From contig CAZFLM010000001.1 of assembly GCA_964519955.1 (NCBI GenBank), forward strand, positions 62,001 to 126,000: a stretch of 64,000 nucleotides of DNA, given 5' to 3'. Below, in pieces: positions 1-9,989 of this stretch. The notes under the pieces were generated by a model. That model saw nothing but the letters and a program-made list of their open reading frames with translations. It was not told where the DNA came from and ran no database searches. The translations under genes and the position numbers were made by a program. The DNA comes from CAZFLM01 sp964519955. GTDB taxonomy: Bacteria > Armatimonadota > Chthonomonadetes > Chthonomonadales > CAJBBX01. Each line of letters begins with the position of its first letter. Position 1 is the stretch's first letter.

Positions 1-418
1 TCCCGCCGTACTTCACGGCGGTCGCCAACCGCTTGTTGGTCGGGGAGATCGTGTAGCCGACGACGACGACATCGCCATCGGGGCACACGGCGATGCCGAG
101 CGGGACGTCCGTCGCCGTCCCGGCCCCGATGCACCGCGCCGTCCAGAGCTGAGCGCCGGTGCTGGCCCGGTAGGCGATGGTCAGCCAGTCGAGCCCGGTG
201 CCGTAGGGCGGGCCATTGGTCTGGCCCGCGACGAACAAGGTGTCGCGCGCCGTGTCCACCGCGACGATCTTGCCGTAGTCGACCTGGCCGCTGTTGTAGA
301 CGCTGGTCCATGCGCGCGACTGACAGGAGGCCGGGGGGGCCGCCAGGGCTGCAGCGAGCAGGCCCAGAATCAGAGGCATACCGCGGGGAAACGCTGAGGA
401 TGACCCAGAATGGCGCAT
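1..418 (-). CDS. Secreted beta-propeller-like repeat protein, 3' end beyond window
   Basis: The gene is truncated by the left edge, so only about 139 N-terminal codons are visible. It starts at an ATG at 418 behind a GGAGGG ribosome site. Residues 1-32 look like an export signal: polar start, then a Leu/Ala-rich core ending near a PPASC stretch. The mature part has beta-rich segments such as VAVDTARDTLFVAGQT and GIAVCPDGDVVVVGYT, the rhythm of delta-60/SBBP-type beta-propeller repeats. This suggests an extracellular structural or binding protein; no enzymatic motif is visible. It is transcribed divergently from the regulator at 797. The family assignment is inferred from repeat style only. 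Confidence 0.6.
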   Translation of the reverse strand, partial: MRHSGSSSAFPRGMPLILGLLAAALAAPPASCQSRAWTSVYNSGQVDYGKIVAVDTARDTLFVAGQTNGPPYGTGLDWLTIAYRASTGAQLWTARCIGAGTATDVPLGIAVCPDGDVVVVGYTISPTNKRLATAVKYGG

Positions 419-796
419 CGAGACCCTCCTTCAACATTGAAGGCGACGCGACAGCCGCCGCCTCGCGGGCAAGCAGCCGACCGCTCTCGCGCTCCGAGGG
501 CACGGGCTTACGGAGGGGCCGACGCAGGGGGCCACGGTCGGGCGTCGACCCCTGCTTGCCGCCGCGAGGCGAGCCTGGCTGTGGGTGTGGGCCGGTGCAT
601 TCCCGGGCCGCCCCCCGGATCGGGACCGGCCGCCCGGGGGGGCCGCCGCGCAAGCGCAGGCGGCATGCGGGCACACCCAGTCCATCCTATCAACCCCATG
701 TTGACGCAACCATTGACGGGCTGCAGGAATCCGTGTTGACAGGCGACAAATCTAGGATGGTCGATCCCGCGCTGCCACGAACGGGAGGACGCTGCC
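419..796. other. 378-bp divergent intergenic region
   Basis: This region lies between the two divergent genes starting at 418 (minus) and 797 (plus). It contains a very GC-rich imperfect inverted repeat near 605-650 and several TTGAC motifs (701, 713, 736). TTGACA at 736-741 has no acceptable -10 partner. It must hold both promoters, but neither can be defined from sequence alone. No gene was recognised. Confidence 0.5.
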
Positions 797-3700
797 TTGG
801 CTTCACCCGAGCCCCACGCCGGCCCGTCGCTGGAGCTGCGCCTGTTCGGGCACTTCGATGCGAGGGTAGATGGCCGTTCGATCGCGCCGTTCAGGTCGCG
901 CAAGGACGCCTGGCTCCTGGCGCTCCTTGCCCTTGCGTCCGGCCGATCGGTGGACCGCGGGTGGCTCGCGTCGCAGCTCTGGCCGGCCTCGGACCGCTCC
1001 CTCACCTGGCTCACCCAAGCCCTCTCCCGCGTCCACCGTATGCTTGGCCCCGAGGCGAGCCGGCTCGAACGCATCGGCGCCACACATCTGCGGCTCGATC
1101 TGAGTGGCGCGGACGTCGACCTGGTGGCGTTCGACCGAGGGCTGCGCGACGGTTCGCCGTCGGCGCTCGAAGCGGCGGTGCGGTGCTACGCGGGGCCGCT
1201 GCTGGCCGACTGCGCCGAGGAGTGGGTACACCCGGAGCGCGTGGCGCGTGAGCAGGCCTACTCGTCGGCGCTCGAGCGTCTGGCGACGTACCGGATGTGC
1301 GATAACGCGCCGCGAGAAGCGGTCCGACTCCTTCGCCTCGCGGTCGCCATCGATCCCCTAAGCGAGTCGGCAGCCTCGACCCTCATGCGCGCGCTCGCAG
1401 CCACCGGCGACATCTCGTCGGCCTGCCAGGCCTACCGAGACCTGCGCCGGTCGCTCCTCGACCAGAACCTGCCCATTTCCGACGCCACCGTGGCGCTCTA
1501 CAACGGGCTGCGGGAGGCGGACCGTATGCGCCCGCCCAGCGCTCTCCTTGGCGCAGGGCGCGCCCCCACATCGGACCCGGCCGAGTCGCTGCCGATCCCG
1601 CTCACAGAGCTGATCGGGCGCGACGGCGACATCGAGGGCATCGCCGAGCACCTCCGACGGAAGCGCCTCGTCACGCTGACCGGCCCTGGCGGCGTGGGCA
1701 AGACGCGCCTGGCGGTGGCCGTCGCCCGGATGATGGCGTCCGACTTCGTCGACGGCGCCGCGATGGTGGAGCTGGACGCCCTCTCGGACCCGGCGCTCGT
1801 AGCCCGGACGTTGGCGGCCGTGGCCAACCCGCACGCCGCCGAACAGACAGACACGCTGCCGGCACTCACCGCGCGCCTTCGGGCTCGCCACGTGCTGCTC
1901 GTCCTCGACAACTGCGAGCACGTCCTCGCGGAGTGCACGCGTCTCGTCGGCCATCTCCTCTCTCATTGCGGCAGGCTCCGCGTGCTGGCAACGAGCCGGC
2001 AGCCTCTGGGCATCCCCGGCGAAGTCGTGTGGCGAGTGCCGCCGCTGCCGCTCCCGCCATGCGACGAGGCGAGCACAACCGATGACACAGGCGATCGAGG
2101 CGGCCCCGCGTTCCGCCTGTTCGTCGAGCGGGCCGAGGCCGCCCAGCCCCAGTTCCGCGTGACGGAGGACGGGGCACGTGATGTCGCGCGCGTGTGCCGG
2201 CTGGTGGACGGCTTGCCACTCGCCATCGAGCTGGCGGCCGCCCAGGTCCGGGCGCAGAGCGTCGCCCAGATCGCCGATGCGCTGGAGGGGCGACTCGCCG
2301 AACCGGAGGGCTACGCGGGACTGCCGGAGCGGCACCGCACCGTGGGAGCATGCATCGGCTGGAGTCACGACCTGCTGCGCGGCGCCGAGCAGGCGTTCTT
2401 CCGCCGGCTCGCCGTGTTCGCGGGCGGGTGCACGGTCGAGGCCGCGACGCAGGTGTGCTGCTGGGGCGACCTGCGATCGCGTGATGCTCGCCCCCTGCTG
2501 ATGGCTCTGGTCGATCGCTCGCTCCTGCTGTTCGACGCCGGTGCGCATGAGCCGAGATTCCGGTGCCTCCGCACGATCGCGCAGTACGCAGAGGACCGGT
2601 TGGCGTCGTCGCCGGACGAGCGCGAGGCCCGCGTGCGCCACCTGGCCTGGTGCCGCTCGCTGATGGCGCAGGCGTCCGAGCACTGGCGCGCCCCGGGCCA
2701 ACGGGAGTGGCTCGCGCGAATCGAGACGGATCTGGACAACGTGCGCGCGGCGCTGGCGTGGTGCCTAACGGCTGAGGGCGATGTGCGCGGCGCGCTCGGT
2801 CTGGCCGAGATGGTCCGCCCGTTCTGGTCCATCCGCGGGCATGTCGACGAGGGCAGGCGGTTCTACGAAGGCGCGCTCGCGATGGCCAGGGACCGAGAGG
2901 ACGCGGACTCGATGGCGGACGCGCTGCTCGGGCTGGGACACCTGGCGGCCGCGCAGGGCGACGCGCGAGCGAGGATCGCCTTCGAGGAATGCCTTGGTCT
3001 GTGCGAACGGCGGGGCGACGGGCAGCGCTCTGCAGAGGTCCGGATGTTCATCGCGCGCATCGCGGAGAGCCAGGGAGAGCATGGCCTGGCCCGCACGCAC
3101 GCGGAGCGGGCGCTGGAGGTGTTCAAACGACTCGCCGATCGTGCCGGGGAAGCGATGGTGTACAACCACCTCGGCAGTCTGGCCTACTACGGGGGCGACT
3201 ACGCGGAGTGCTGCAGGCTTCACGAGGACGCCGCGCGCATCTACGCCGCCCTGGGCGACCGCCAGGCCGAGGCGACCGCGCTCCTGAACGTGGGGCGCGC
3301 CAAGATCGCCCAGGGAAGCGACGAGGCCGGCTGGGCGCTGTGCAGCCGCGGCATCGCGATGTTCCGGGAGGCCGGCGCTCCCGCCCGGGCCGGCACCTGG
3401 CTGAACATCATGGGTGACGTCGCGCGCTCGGTGGGCGATCTCGCCAAGGCACACCACCTCTACGGCGAGGGGCTCGCCGAGTACCGGGCGCAAGCCGACG
3501 ATCGCGGCGAAGCCTGGTCGCTCTGCAACCTGGGCAACGTGGCACGCGACCAGGGCCGCCTCGACGCGAGCGTGGAGCTATACCTCGCATCGCTCGACCT
3601 GCGCCTGCACCTGCGCGACCTGCGCGGCATCGTGGACAGCCTCGATGCCATCGCCTCGCGCGCCGCGCTCGCTTCCCGCACCGGCGATCAGGCCGGCCGC

Positions 3701-3937
3701 GAGTGGGCGGCCCTTGGCGCGCGCTTGTTCGCCGCCGCCGACGTCCTGCGGGAGACCATCCGAACCCCGGTGCACTTCTCGCATCGGCCGGAACACGAGG
3801 GTTACGTCGGCATCCTGCGTGACGCGCTGGGCATTGGCTTCGATGCCGAGTGGGCGGAGGGCCGATCGTGGTCCATGGAACGAGCCATCGAGGCCGCGAT
3901 CCGGAGCGGCCGTCTCTCTGTGCTCCCCGAGCCCTAG
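797..3937 (+). CDS. BTAD / NB-ARC / TPR transcriptional regulator (AfsR-SARP-like)
   Basis: A 1046-residue cytoplasmic regulator. The TTG start at 797 is supported by GGGAGG 8 nt upstream. Residues about 10-95 resemble the winged-helix DNA-binding domain of OmpR/SARP regulators, and about 100-245 the bacterial transcriptional activation (BTAD) helical repeat. An NB-ARC/STAND ATPase follows, with P-loop GPGGVGKT at 296-303 and Walker B VLLVLDNCEHV near 366-376. The last 400 residues are tetratricopeptide repeats, the usual sensor of such switches. Regulators of this family are thought to bind ATP, oligomerise on ligand binding and activate a nearby promoter. The likely targets are the adjacent secreted repeat proteins, but no operator is evident. 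The domain architecture is clear; the target is unknown. Confidence 0.88.
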   Translation: MASPEPHAGPSLELRLFGHFDARVDGRSIAPFRSRKDAWLLALLALASGRSVDRGWLASQLWPASDRSLTWLTQALSRVHRMLGPEASRLERIGATHLRLDLSGADVDLVAFDRGLRDGSPSALEAAVRCYAGPLLADCAEEWVHPERVAREQAYSSALERLATYRMCDNAPREAVRLLRLAVAIDPLSESAASTLMRALAATGDISSACQAYRDLRRSLLDQNLPISDATVALYNGLREADRMRPPSALLGAGRAPTSDPAESLPIPLTELIGRDGDIEGIAEHLRRKRLVTLTGPGGVGKTRLAVAVARMMASDFVDGAAMVELDALSDPALVARTLAAVANPHAAEQTDTLPALTARLRARHVLLVLDNCEHVLAECTRLVGHLLSHCGRLRVLATSRQPLGIPGEVVWRVPPLPLPPCDEASTTDDTGDRGGPAFRLFVERAEAAQPQFRVTEDGARDVARVCRLVDGLPLAIELAAAQVRAQSVAQIADALEGRLAEPEGYAGLPERHRTVGACIGWSHDLLRGAEQAFFRRLAVFAGGCTVEAATQVCCWGDLRSRDARPLLMALVDRSLLLFDAGAHEPRFRCLRTIAQYAEDRLASSPDEREARVRHLAWCRSLMAQASEHWRAPGQREWLARIETDLDNVRAALAWCLTAEGDVRGALGLAEMVRPFWSIRGHVDEGRRFYEGALAMARDREDADSMADALLGLGHLAAAQGDARARIAFEECLGLCERRGDGQRSAEVRMFIARIAESQGEHGLARTHAERALEVFKRLADRAGEAMVYNHLGSLAYYGGDYAECCRLHEDAARIYAALGDRQAEATALLNVGRAKIAQGSDEAGWALCSRGIAMFREAGAPARAGTWLNIMGDVARSVGDLAKAHHLYGEGLAEYRAQADDRGEAWSLCNLGNVARDQGRLDASVELYLASLDLRLHLRDLRGIVDSLDAIASRAALASRTGDQAGREWAALGARLFAAADVLRETIRTPVHFSHRPEHEGYVGILRDALGIGFDAEWAEGRSWSMERAIEAAIRSGRLSVLPEP

Positions 3938-4055
3938 CGCCTCCCCTGCACCGCCGCCAGCCTCCAAACCCAGCCCGATCCTGCCGACACTCGCATTGGC
4001 GGACGCGCGCGCCCATCTGCCTGCCCACAGGGGCCCGCCGCCCAGGAGGAAGCGG

Positions 4056-5549
4056 ATGCTTCTCACTCTCTGCACTCTCATCGTTGGTTCCCATGGCACG
4101 CCGGCACTCTACCAGCACCCGGGCGATGTGGCAGTGTGCTACGAGATCTGCATGTCCGACTTGATCAGCACGAACATCGGAGCGCAGCGGATCGGCATCG
4201 ACGGACGCCTCGTGTGGGGCACCGCCGAGAAGGGCACCGACGTCGCCTCCTCCGACGCCATCGAGGCCGAGCCGTCCGCCTGTGACGACGGCGAGGGCGG
4301 CATGATCGTCGCGTACGAGTACGTGGCCAAGACCGGCGAGCACGCCGGCGACGCCGACATCGTGGTTCAGCGGATCAGCCGAGAGGGCAAGGTCCTGTGG
4401 GCGGCACCGAAGCCGGTGGCGTCGTCGAAGGGCACGGAGCGCCACCCGATCGCCATCAGCGACGGAGCGGGCGGCGCCATCGTGGTCTACGAGTGGTTCC
4501 ACTCCAAGGGCGACACCGACATCCTGGCCCAGCGCATCGGCCCCGACGGCACATGTCTCTGGAACGGAGGCGCCAAGCCGGCGGTCCTCCTCGCATCCGA
4601 TCACGCCGAGCGGAACGCCTGCGCTGTGTCGGACGGTCGGGGCGGGGCAATCGTGTTCTGCGAGTGGGAAGGCGCAGACGGCGACGTGGACATCATGGCG
4701 AGCCACGTCACCGCCGATGGCGGCCTCCCCTGGGACAAGGGCAACAAGGCGCTCGATGTCGCCGCCTCGGATCCGATCGAGCGCCATCCGCGCGCAGTGG
4801 CCGACGGCGCGGGCGGCGCGTTCGTGGTGTTCGAGAGCGAGCCGCGGTCCGGCGACAACCAGGGCGACCGCGATATCACCGCCCAGCATCTCTCCGCCGA
4901 TGGACACCTCTTGTGGAGCACCGACGGCAAGCCCGCCACCGTTGCGAGTGCCCCGGGCAAGGAGACCAACCCGGTCGCGGTGCCTGACGGCGCTGGCGGC
5001 ATCATCGTCGCCTATCGCTACGAACCGGTATCGGGCGAGCACAAGGGCGACACCGATATCTACGCTCAGCGGCTCGACGCGCAGGGGAAGATGGCGTGGA
5101 ACGAGGGCAAACGGTCGGTGCCGGTATGCACATCCAAGCGGCTCGAGCGCGCCCCGGCGATCGCCCAGGATGGTGCAGGCGGCGCCATCGTCGTGTGCGA
5201 GTCGGAGATCGTCGAGGGCGAGCGCAAAGGGGACATCGACCTGCTCGCTCAGCGGATTGACGCGAACGGAAAGATGCTCTGGAATGAGGGGAACTCGTCG
5301 AAGACCGTCGCCTCGTCGAACTGGCTCGAGACCGAGCCCATCGCGGTGGCGGACGGCAGCGGAGGCGTGATCGTCGTCTTCACGGGTCAGTGCCTCGACG
5401 GCGAGTCCGCCGGCGACTACGACGTGTCGGCGGCGAGGCTGAGCGCCGACGGCGACCTGCTCTGGCTCGAGGGCAAGCGCGCCGTCGACCTGGCCAGATC
5501 GAAGGAGCGGGAGTGGAGCCCGTGCGTCGTGGTGATCGGCGCGCGGTAG
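4056..5549 (+). CDS. Eight-repeat beta-rich protein, probably exported
   Basis: A protein of 497 residues. The start at ATG 4056 is favoured by AGGAGGA five bases upstream; the open frame extends much further upstream but overlaps the regulator. A short hydrophobic N-terminus (MLLTLCTLIVGSHG) could be a weak signal peptide. The rest is eight repeats of roughly 60-66 residues. Each combines GDxDIxAQRxxxxGxxLW with VASSxxxExxPxAVxDGxGGxIVVxE, so a closed beta-propeller is likely. No catalytic motif is visible. It lies 118 bp downstream of the BTAD regulator on the same strand and may be co-regulated. Its function is unknown; a surface binding protein is the simplest idea. Confidence 0.75.
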   Translation: MLLTLCTLIVGSHGTPALYQHPGDVAVCYEICMSDLISTNIGAQRIGIDGRLVWGTAEKGTDVASSDAIEAEPSACDDGEGGMIVAYEYVAKTGEHAGDADIVVQRISREGKVLWAAPKPVASSKGTERHPIAISDGAGGAIVVYEWFHSKGDTDILAQRIGPDGTCLWNGGAKPAVLLASDHAERNACAVSDGRGGAIVFCEWEGADGDVDIMASHVTADGGLPWDKGNKALDVAASDPIERHPRAVADGAGGAFVVFESEPRSGDNQGDRDITAQHLSADGHLLWSTDGKPATVASAPGKETNPVAVPDGAGGIIVAYRYEPVSGEHKGDTDIYAQRLDAQGKMAWNEGKRSVPVCTSKRLERAPAIAQDGAGGAIVVCESEIVEGERKGDIDLLAQRIDANGKMLWNEGNSSKTVASSNWLETEPIAVADGSGGVIVVFTGQCLDGESAGDYDVSAARLSADGDLLWLEGKRAVDLARSKEREWSPCVVVIGAR

Positions 5550-5564
5550 GCGTGCGGGGCTCCC

Positions 5565-8500
5565 TTACCACCTGAAGAACCGGTAGGGGTCGTCCCACTC
5601 CTCGGGCTCGTCCAGGTAGAAGCCGTCGAGCCAGCGCTTCTCCGCGGCGGCGGCCGGCTTCGCGAAGCGCTCCAGCAGCGGCGTCTGCCCCTGCACACCG
5701 AGGTTCGCCAGGAGGCGGGTGAGCAGGAAGCTGCTGCGCCGGTAGGTCTTCCGCACGTTGTACGCCTCGTGGAACGAGAAGCGCCACAGCTCCGTGCCCG
5801 CCTCAAAGCCCGCGTTCGCGAACAGGTTGGTGGCGCCTGCCGGCATGCCACCCGCCACGTACTCGCCCTCGTAGAGCCGCCAACTGTCCAGCTTGAGGCG
5901 CGCGCCCTCCTGAGCGCAGGCCACGTACGCGAACCACCCCTCGCCGAAGGACTTCTCGACGCGGAACGTGGCGTGCACCTCCGTCCACTGCCCCTCGGGG
6001 ATCGTCACGTTCGGCGCCTTGAGCGCGCGGTCCCAGGGCCTGGCCGGCCGCTCGATCTCCAGGTGCGCCGCGACGGGCCCGTCCAGCGCCTTCGCGAAGA
6101 CCACGAACGTGTAGGTCTTGCCCGCCTCGCCGCCCGCGACCTTCTGCCCGAACTGCACTCCGGCCCCGTTCGGCGAGCCCATCGTCAGATGCGCGCACTG
6201 CTTGCCCTCGGCAGCCTCGCCCGCGGCCACCGCGAACGACGGCAGCCTGCCCTGCGCTCTGCTCACCTCCCACGGCACCATCTGGCAGAAGACGGTGTTG
6301 CCGCCCGAGCCGGCCGCGAGCACCCCGTCACCAGCCGCCTTCGCGCCACCCGTCACGAGCGGCAGCACACGCGGGTCGCGATTGTGCACGTCCGCGGATG
6401 AGACGCCCGCAAGCGGCGACCCGTTAGCCGGTGGGCCGAAGCGCGCCGCGAGGTGCTCGCCAGGCCGCGTCTCGATGGGCTCGGCCAGGAACAGGTTCAA
6501 CTCGGCCGCATCCAGCCCGAGCGACAGCAGGCGGCCGCCTCCCCTCACGAATTCCGCGACCGCGCCGCCGTTGCCCGCCAGCGCCTGCCCGGCGCCCGAG
6601 CCGAGCACGAGCACGGAGTCCGCCGGCAGCACGCCACCCTCGTAACGCTCCGGCGCGACGCCCGCCGCCTGCAGGTGCCGGAAGCCATCCGCATCGCCCG
6701 CGTAGAGCGCCTTCCGCACCGCGCCTGGCGTCCACGTCGAGAGGTAGCGCAGGATGTTGCTCACAAGGACCGGCGCAGCCGGGTCGGCCTCCGTGCGCCC
6801 CGTCACGTCCATCTGGCAGAAGAGCACCATCCCGGCGCCGTCGCGGTACTCCATCAACGGGCTGTACTGCAGGCTGTAGCCGCCGTCGACGATCGGCAGG
6901 AAGTCGCCGCGCGCGGGCTTCTCGATGAGCACGGACGCCACGTTGCCCCGATTGCCGCACCGCCATACGTGCGAGACCTCCAGCCCACACCACCTGATCG
7001 CGGGCGTGTAGGCCAGCGCGGGGCTCAGTTCGTACTTGAGGCGTGCCGGCGTCAGCGTCGCCTCCCCGCGCCAGTCGCGAAGGCTCTCCGCGCTGAGGTC
7101 CTGCAGGAGCGGATGGTCTGGCACGCGCGGGAAGACCTGGCGCAGCCCGTACTCCTGGACCCGGAACCCGAAGCGCTTCTCCAGCACCTCGGCGCTCTGT
7201 TCGAAGACGACCACCGTCAGGCCGTCGCGCACGCGGGCGATGCTCGGCGCGAGACCGTCCGGGGTGAGCGCGCCCTTGCCCACGATCAGCACATCGAGCC
7301 CGGCCAGATCAGCGTTCGCATCCACGGTCTGGAACTGGACACCCATGCCAGCGAGCAGCTTCGTCGTCTCGCCCTTGGGATCGAAAAGCGCCACCTTCAC
7401 GGAGACCTTCGGCGCAGCCGGCTTGGGCAGCACGTCGATCTGGAACTCGTCGGTCTGCGTCTCATCCGTGCTGAACCGCACAGTAGCGGCGATCCGGTAG
7501 CGCCCGGGCGCCAGGCTGGTGGGTAAGTCGAAGCGCAGCGGCACGCGAGCCTGGTCCCCCGTCGGCACCGTGACCGCCTTGCTGCCCGAGATCGGCGTCG
7601 GCAGCGCGAGCGACCAGGAGCACTCGGCCGTCACCGTCTCGCGCGAGTTGTTGATGACGACAATCTGCTTCTGGATGGTCTCGCCCGGCGCGAAGAGGTG
7701 GTCCTTGCTCGTGAAGGCCGAGGGCTTGCCCGCGATGTACGCCAGCAGCGGCATGTTGTTCCGCAGGATCGCCTTGCCGTCCTCGGTCGCCTCCCAGTCC
7801 GTGCGCTCGTACGCCAGGTCCATTCGTTCGTAGCGTTCGTCGACGTAGTCCGGGCTGTACCCGGGCCGCTGCAGCGCGTCCCAGTCCACCGTCAGGTCGA
7901 CGCGCTTGCGCTGCACACCAGGCCGCAGCCGCCAGTAGAAGTTGGCCTCCCACGGCGAGTTGGCCGACAGCCCCCACGTGCGGAACGCGCGCCAGTTGGA
8001 GGTCAGGTACTGGCCGATGATCCGGTGCTGCTCGTCGAACACGCGGTCGCCGACCTGGTGCGGGTAGTCCCACCGGTGCCAGAGGTTGCCCTCCTTGACC
8101 TGCCGCGCCTCCCAGCGGATGTTCTCTGCTTCGGCCTGACTGATGCTGTACGCGGCATCGCCGAGGAACTGCGCGCTCCACTCCGCCAGCGAGAAGTCCC
8201 ACGGGACCGCCGCGCTGCCGAACTCGCGCCCGCCCTTGTACCACCCGCGATACATCGTCCAGTCCCAGGTGCACGGCACCATGTACTCGCACGTGAAGAA
8301 GGGCTTCTTCCCCTCCGTCGCCCAGTGCTCCAGCCAGTCGTCCAGCTCCTGGATGGGCGCGAAGTTCGTGTAGAAGTTGCTCGAGTGCATCGAGCCGAGG
8401 TTGCCCGACGAGTGGTGGTACACGATGCGCGCCGGGTCGAGGGCCTTGACGATGGCCTCCGCCCGGAGCGCGCACTTCACGTTGTTCACAGCCCACTGCG

Positions 8501-9950
8501 ACCGGTTGTCGTGCACCCCGTCGATCATGTCCGGGTTCATGTCGTCGCTGTAGCCGCACGCGTTGTGGCTCATCGAGTAGAACACGACGGACGGGTGGCT
8601 GCCGGCGACGCGCACGTAGAACGCGGCGTCGCGGGCATAGCCGTTGGCGCGGTCGGCGTCCGGCGCCTGCCAGTCATAGGAGGAGAAGTGCGGCTGCGAG
8701 AGCGCCACCAGCATGCCCACGTCGTCGGCAGCGCGCAGGATATCCTCGAAGCTGAGGTGGGTGCCCGGCTCGCAGCCGTAGTTGTGCCCGTAGACGAAGT
8801 TGATGCCAAACGACTTCAGGCGGAGGAAGCTCTCTTTGGCCGCTTCATACGTTGAGGAAGCCGCGCCGACCTGCGCGTTGTCCAGCGGGAGAGCGGAGAG
8901 CCAGATGCGCGTGCCGTTGAGCTGGAAGTCGCGCCCGGCGATCCAGAACTCGCGGAACCCGAAGCGCACGGGCAGCCCCGCGTCCAGCACCTTGCCCGCC
9001 GAACTCACGAGGGATAGTGCGACATCGAACTGGTTGCCCGGCGTGTGGATGTCCCAGAGCTTCGCCGGATGCCACTTCGCCGTGAACGCGAACCGCCCGT
9101 CCTTCAGGTCCGACGCGCCGAACGGCCCGCTCTCGAACGCCGCGACCGGTTTGCCGTGGTCCGAGATGCGCGCCCGCAGCGAGTAGGTGCGCCCCGCCGG
9201 CAGCCCGGTCAGCTCAGCCTGGAACGTCGCCTCCCACTTCCGCGTCGAGGTGTCCACGCGCACGTCGCCGAGGCGCGGCCCGGCAGGCGTGCTGACCAGC
9301 CACAGGTCGCCGCAGAGCCCGCGGCGCTCGACGGAGCCGCGCACCTGTTTGGCGGAGTTCGTGTCGCTGAACGAGAGGCGCACTCCCTTCATCGGCATCG
9401 CGATGACGGCCAGGCTCAGCACGTGCTTCGCGCCGGGCTTGAGCGCGCCGGTCAGGTCGGCCTCACCGCCAGGGAAGCGGATCTCGCCGGCCTTCCTCCC
9501 ATCCACGAACACGGTGGCGAACGAGTTCACGTAGTCCGCCGCGAGGGCAATCCGCCGCCCCGCCCAGCCCGCCGGAAGGGTCACCTCGCGCTGGTACCAC
9601 GCCGCGGTCACCTCGCCCAGCCGTGTGCCCTTCCACGCCGGGTGCGCGTACACGGTCTGGCTGTCCTTCTGCAGCCAATCGGACAGCCCCGGCCAGCATC
9701 CAGGCACCTTGAACCAGCCCCAGTCGCGTTCCGGCACGGTGTCGACGCCGCCCGCAGGCTGCCAGCGCCACAGCCCGTTGATGGACATCCGCTCCCGCGT
9801 CGGCGTCGCCTCCCGGTAGGCCTTCCCCGCGTCCCACACCGCGCGCACGCCCGCGGGCAGCGAGGCGACAGACGGGTCCTGGGCGCGGGCGAGGACAGCG
9901 ATGGGGATCGCCTGCAGGCAGAGCGCGAGGGCGACGACCGAGCGGTTCAT
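5565..9950 (-). CDS. Giant secreted glycoside hydrolase family 2-like protein
   Basis: A 1461-residue protein with a signal peptide (residues 1-23, ending around ALARAQD). It shows the GH2 plan: an N-terminal jelly-roll sugar-binding domain (about 60-240), an immunoglobulin-like sandwich, and a TIM barrel from about 330 with GFREFWIAGRDFQLNGTRIW. A long C-terminal extension ends in a carbohydrate-binding-like beta-sandwich around 1290-1410. In GH2 enzymes the acid/base is the Glu of an Asn-Glu pair after HPSVxxWSxG; here the segment reads HPSVVFYSMSHNA, so Asn463 stands where Glu is expected. A nucleophile candidate, Glu555 in FFTCEY, is present. Either the enzyme is non-classical or it binds sugar only. 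It lies last in the minus-strand run. Confidence 0.82.
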   Translation of the reverse strand: MNRSVVALALCLQAIPIAVLARAQDPSVASLPAGVRAVWDAGKAYREATPTRERMSINGLWRWQPAGGVDTVPERDWGWFKVPGCWPGLSDWLQKDSQTVYAHPAWKGTRLGEVTAAWYQREVTLPAGWAGRRIALAADYVNSFATVFVDGRKAGEIRFPGGEADLTGALKPGAKHVLSLAVIAMPMKGVRLSFSDTNSAKQVRGSVERRGLCGDLWLVSTPAGPRLGDVRVDTSTRKWEATFQAELTGLPAGRTYSLRARISDHGKPVAAFESGPFGASDLKDGRFAFTAKWHPAKLWDIHTPGNQFDVALSLVSSAGKVLDAGLPVRFGFREFWIAGRDFQLNGTRIWLSALPLDNAQVGAASSTYEAAKESFLRLKSFGINFVYGHNYGCEPGTHLSFEDILRAADDVGMLVALSQPHFSSYDWQAPDADRANGYARDAAFYVRVAGSHPSVVFYSMSHNACGYSDDMNPDMIDGVHDNRSQWAVNNVKCALRAEAIVKALDPARIVYHHSSGNLGSMHSSNFYTNFAPIQELDDWLEHWATEGKKPFFTCEYMVPCTWDWTMYRGWYKGGREFGSAAVPWDFSLAEWSAQFLGDAAYSISQAEAENIRWEARQVKEGNLWHRWDYPHQVGDRVFDEQHRIIGQYLTSNWRAFRTWGLSANSPWEANFYWRLRPGVQRKRVDLTVDWDALQRPGYSPDYVDERYERMDLAYERTDWEATEDGKAILRNNMPLLAYIAGKPSAFTSKDHLFAPGETIQKQIVVINNSRETVTAECSWSLALPTPISGSKAVTVPTGDQARVPLRFDLPTSLAPGRYRIAATVRFSTDETQTDEFQIDVLPKPAAPKVSVKVALFDPKGETTKLLAGMGVQFQTVDANADLAGLDVLIVGKGALTPDGLAPSIARVRDGLTVVVFEQSAEVLEKRFGFRVQEYGLRQVFPRVPDHPLLQDLSAESLRDWRGEATLTPARLKYELSPALAYTPAIRWCGLEVSHVWRCGNRGNVASVLIEKPARGDFLPIVDGGYSLQYSPLMEYRDGAGMVLFCQMDVTGRTEADPAAPVLVSNILRYLSTWTPGAVRKALYAGDADGFRHLQAAGVAPERYEGGVLPADSVLVLGSGAGQALAGNGGAVAEFVRGGGRLLSLGLDAAELNLFLAEPIETRPGEHLAARFGPPANGSPLAGVSSADVHNRDPRVLPLVTGGAKAAGDGVLAAGSGGNTVFCQMVPWEVSRAQGRLPSFAVAAGEAAEGKQCAHLTMGSPNGAGVQFGQKVAGGEAGKTYTFVVFAKALDGPVAAHLEIERPARPWDRALKAPNVTIPEGQWTEVHATFRVEKSFGEGWFAYVACAQEGARLKLDSWRLYEGEYVAGGMPAGATNLFANAGFEAGTELWRFSFHEAYNVRKTYRRSSFLLTRLLANLGVQGQTPLLERFAKPAAAAEKRWLDGFYLDEPEEWDDPYRFFRW

Positions 9951-9989
9951 GGGGGCCTCCGCATCGTTGGGGGTGCTGTTTGCCGTGGG

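Noticed and set aside
736..758. TTGACA followed by TAGGAT as promoter of the regulator gene
   Set aside because: The spacer is only 11 bp, too short for a sigma-70 type promoter.
5565..9950. Long open frames opposite the GH2-like gene
   Set aside because: They are side effects of high GC in third positions: no ribosome sites, Arg/Pro/Gly-rich composition, and the opposing frame has a clear protein family.
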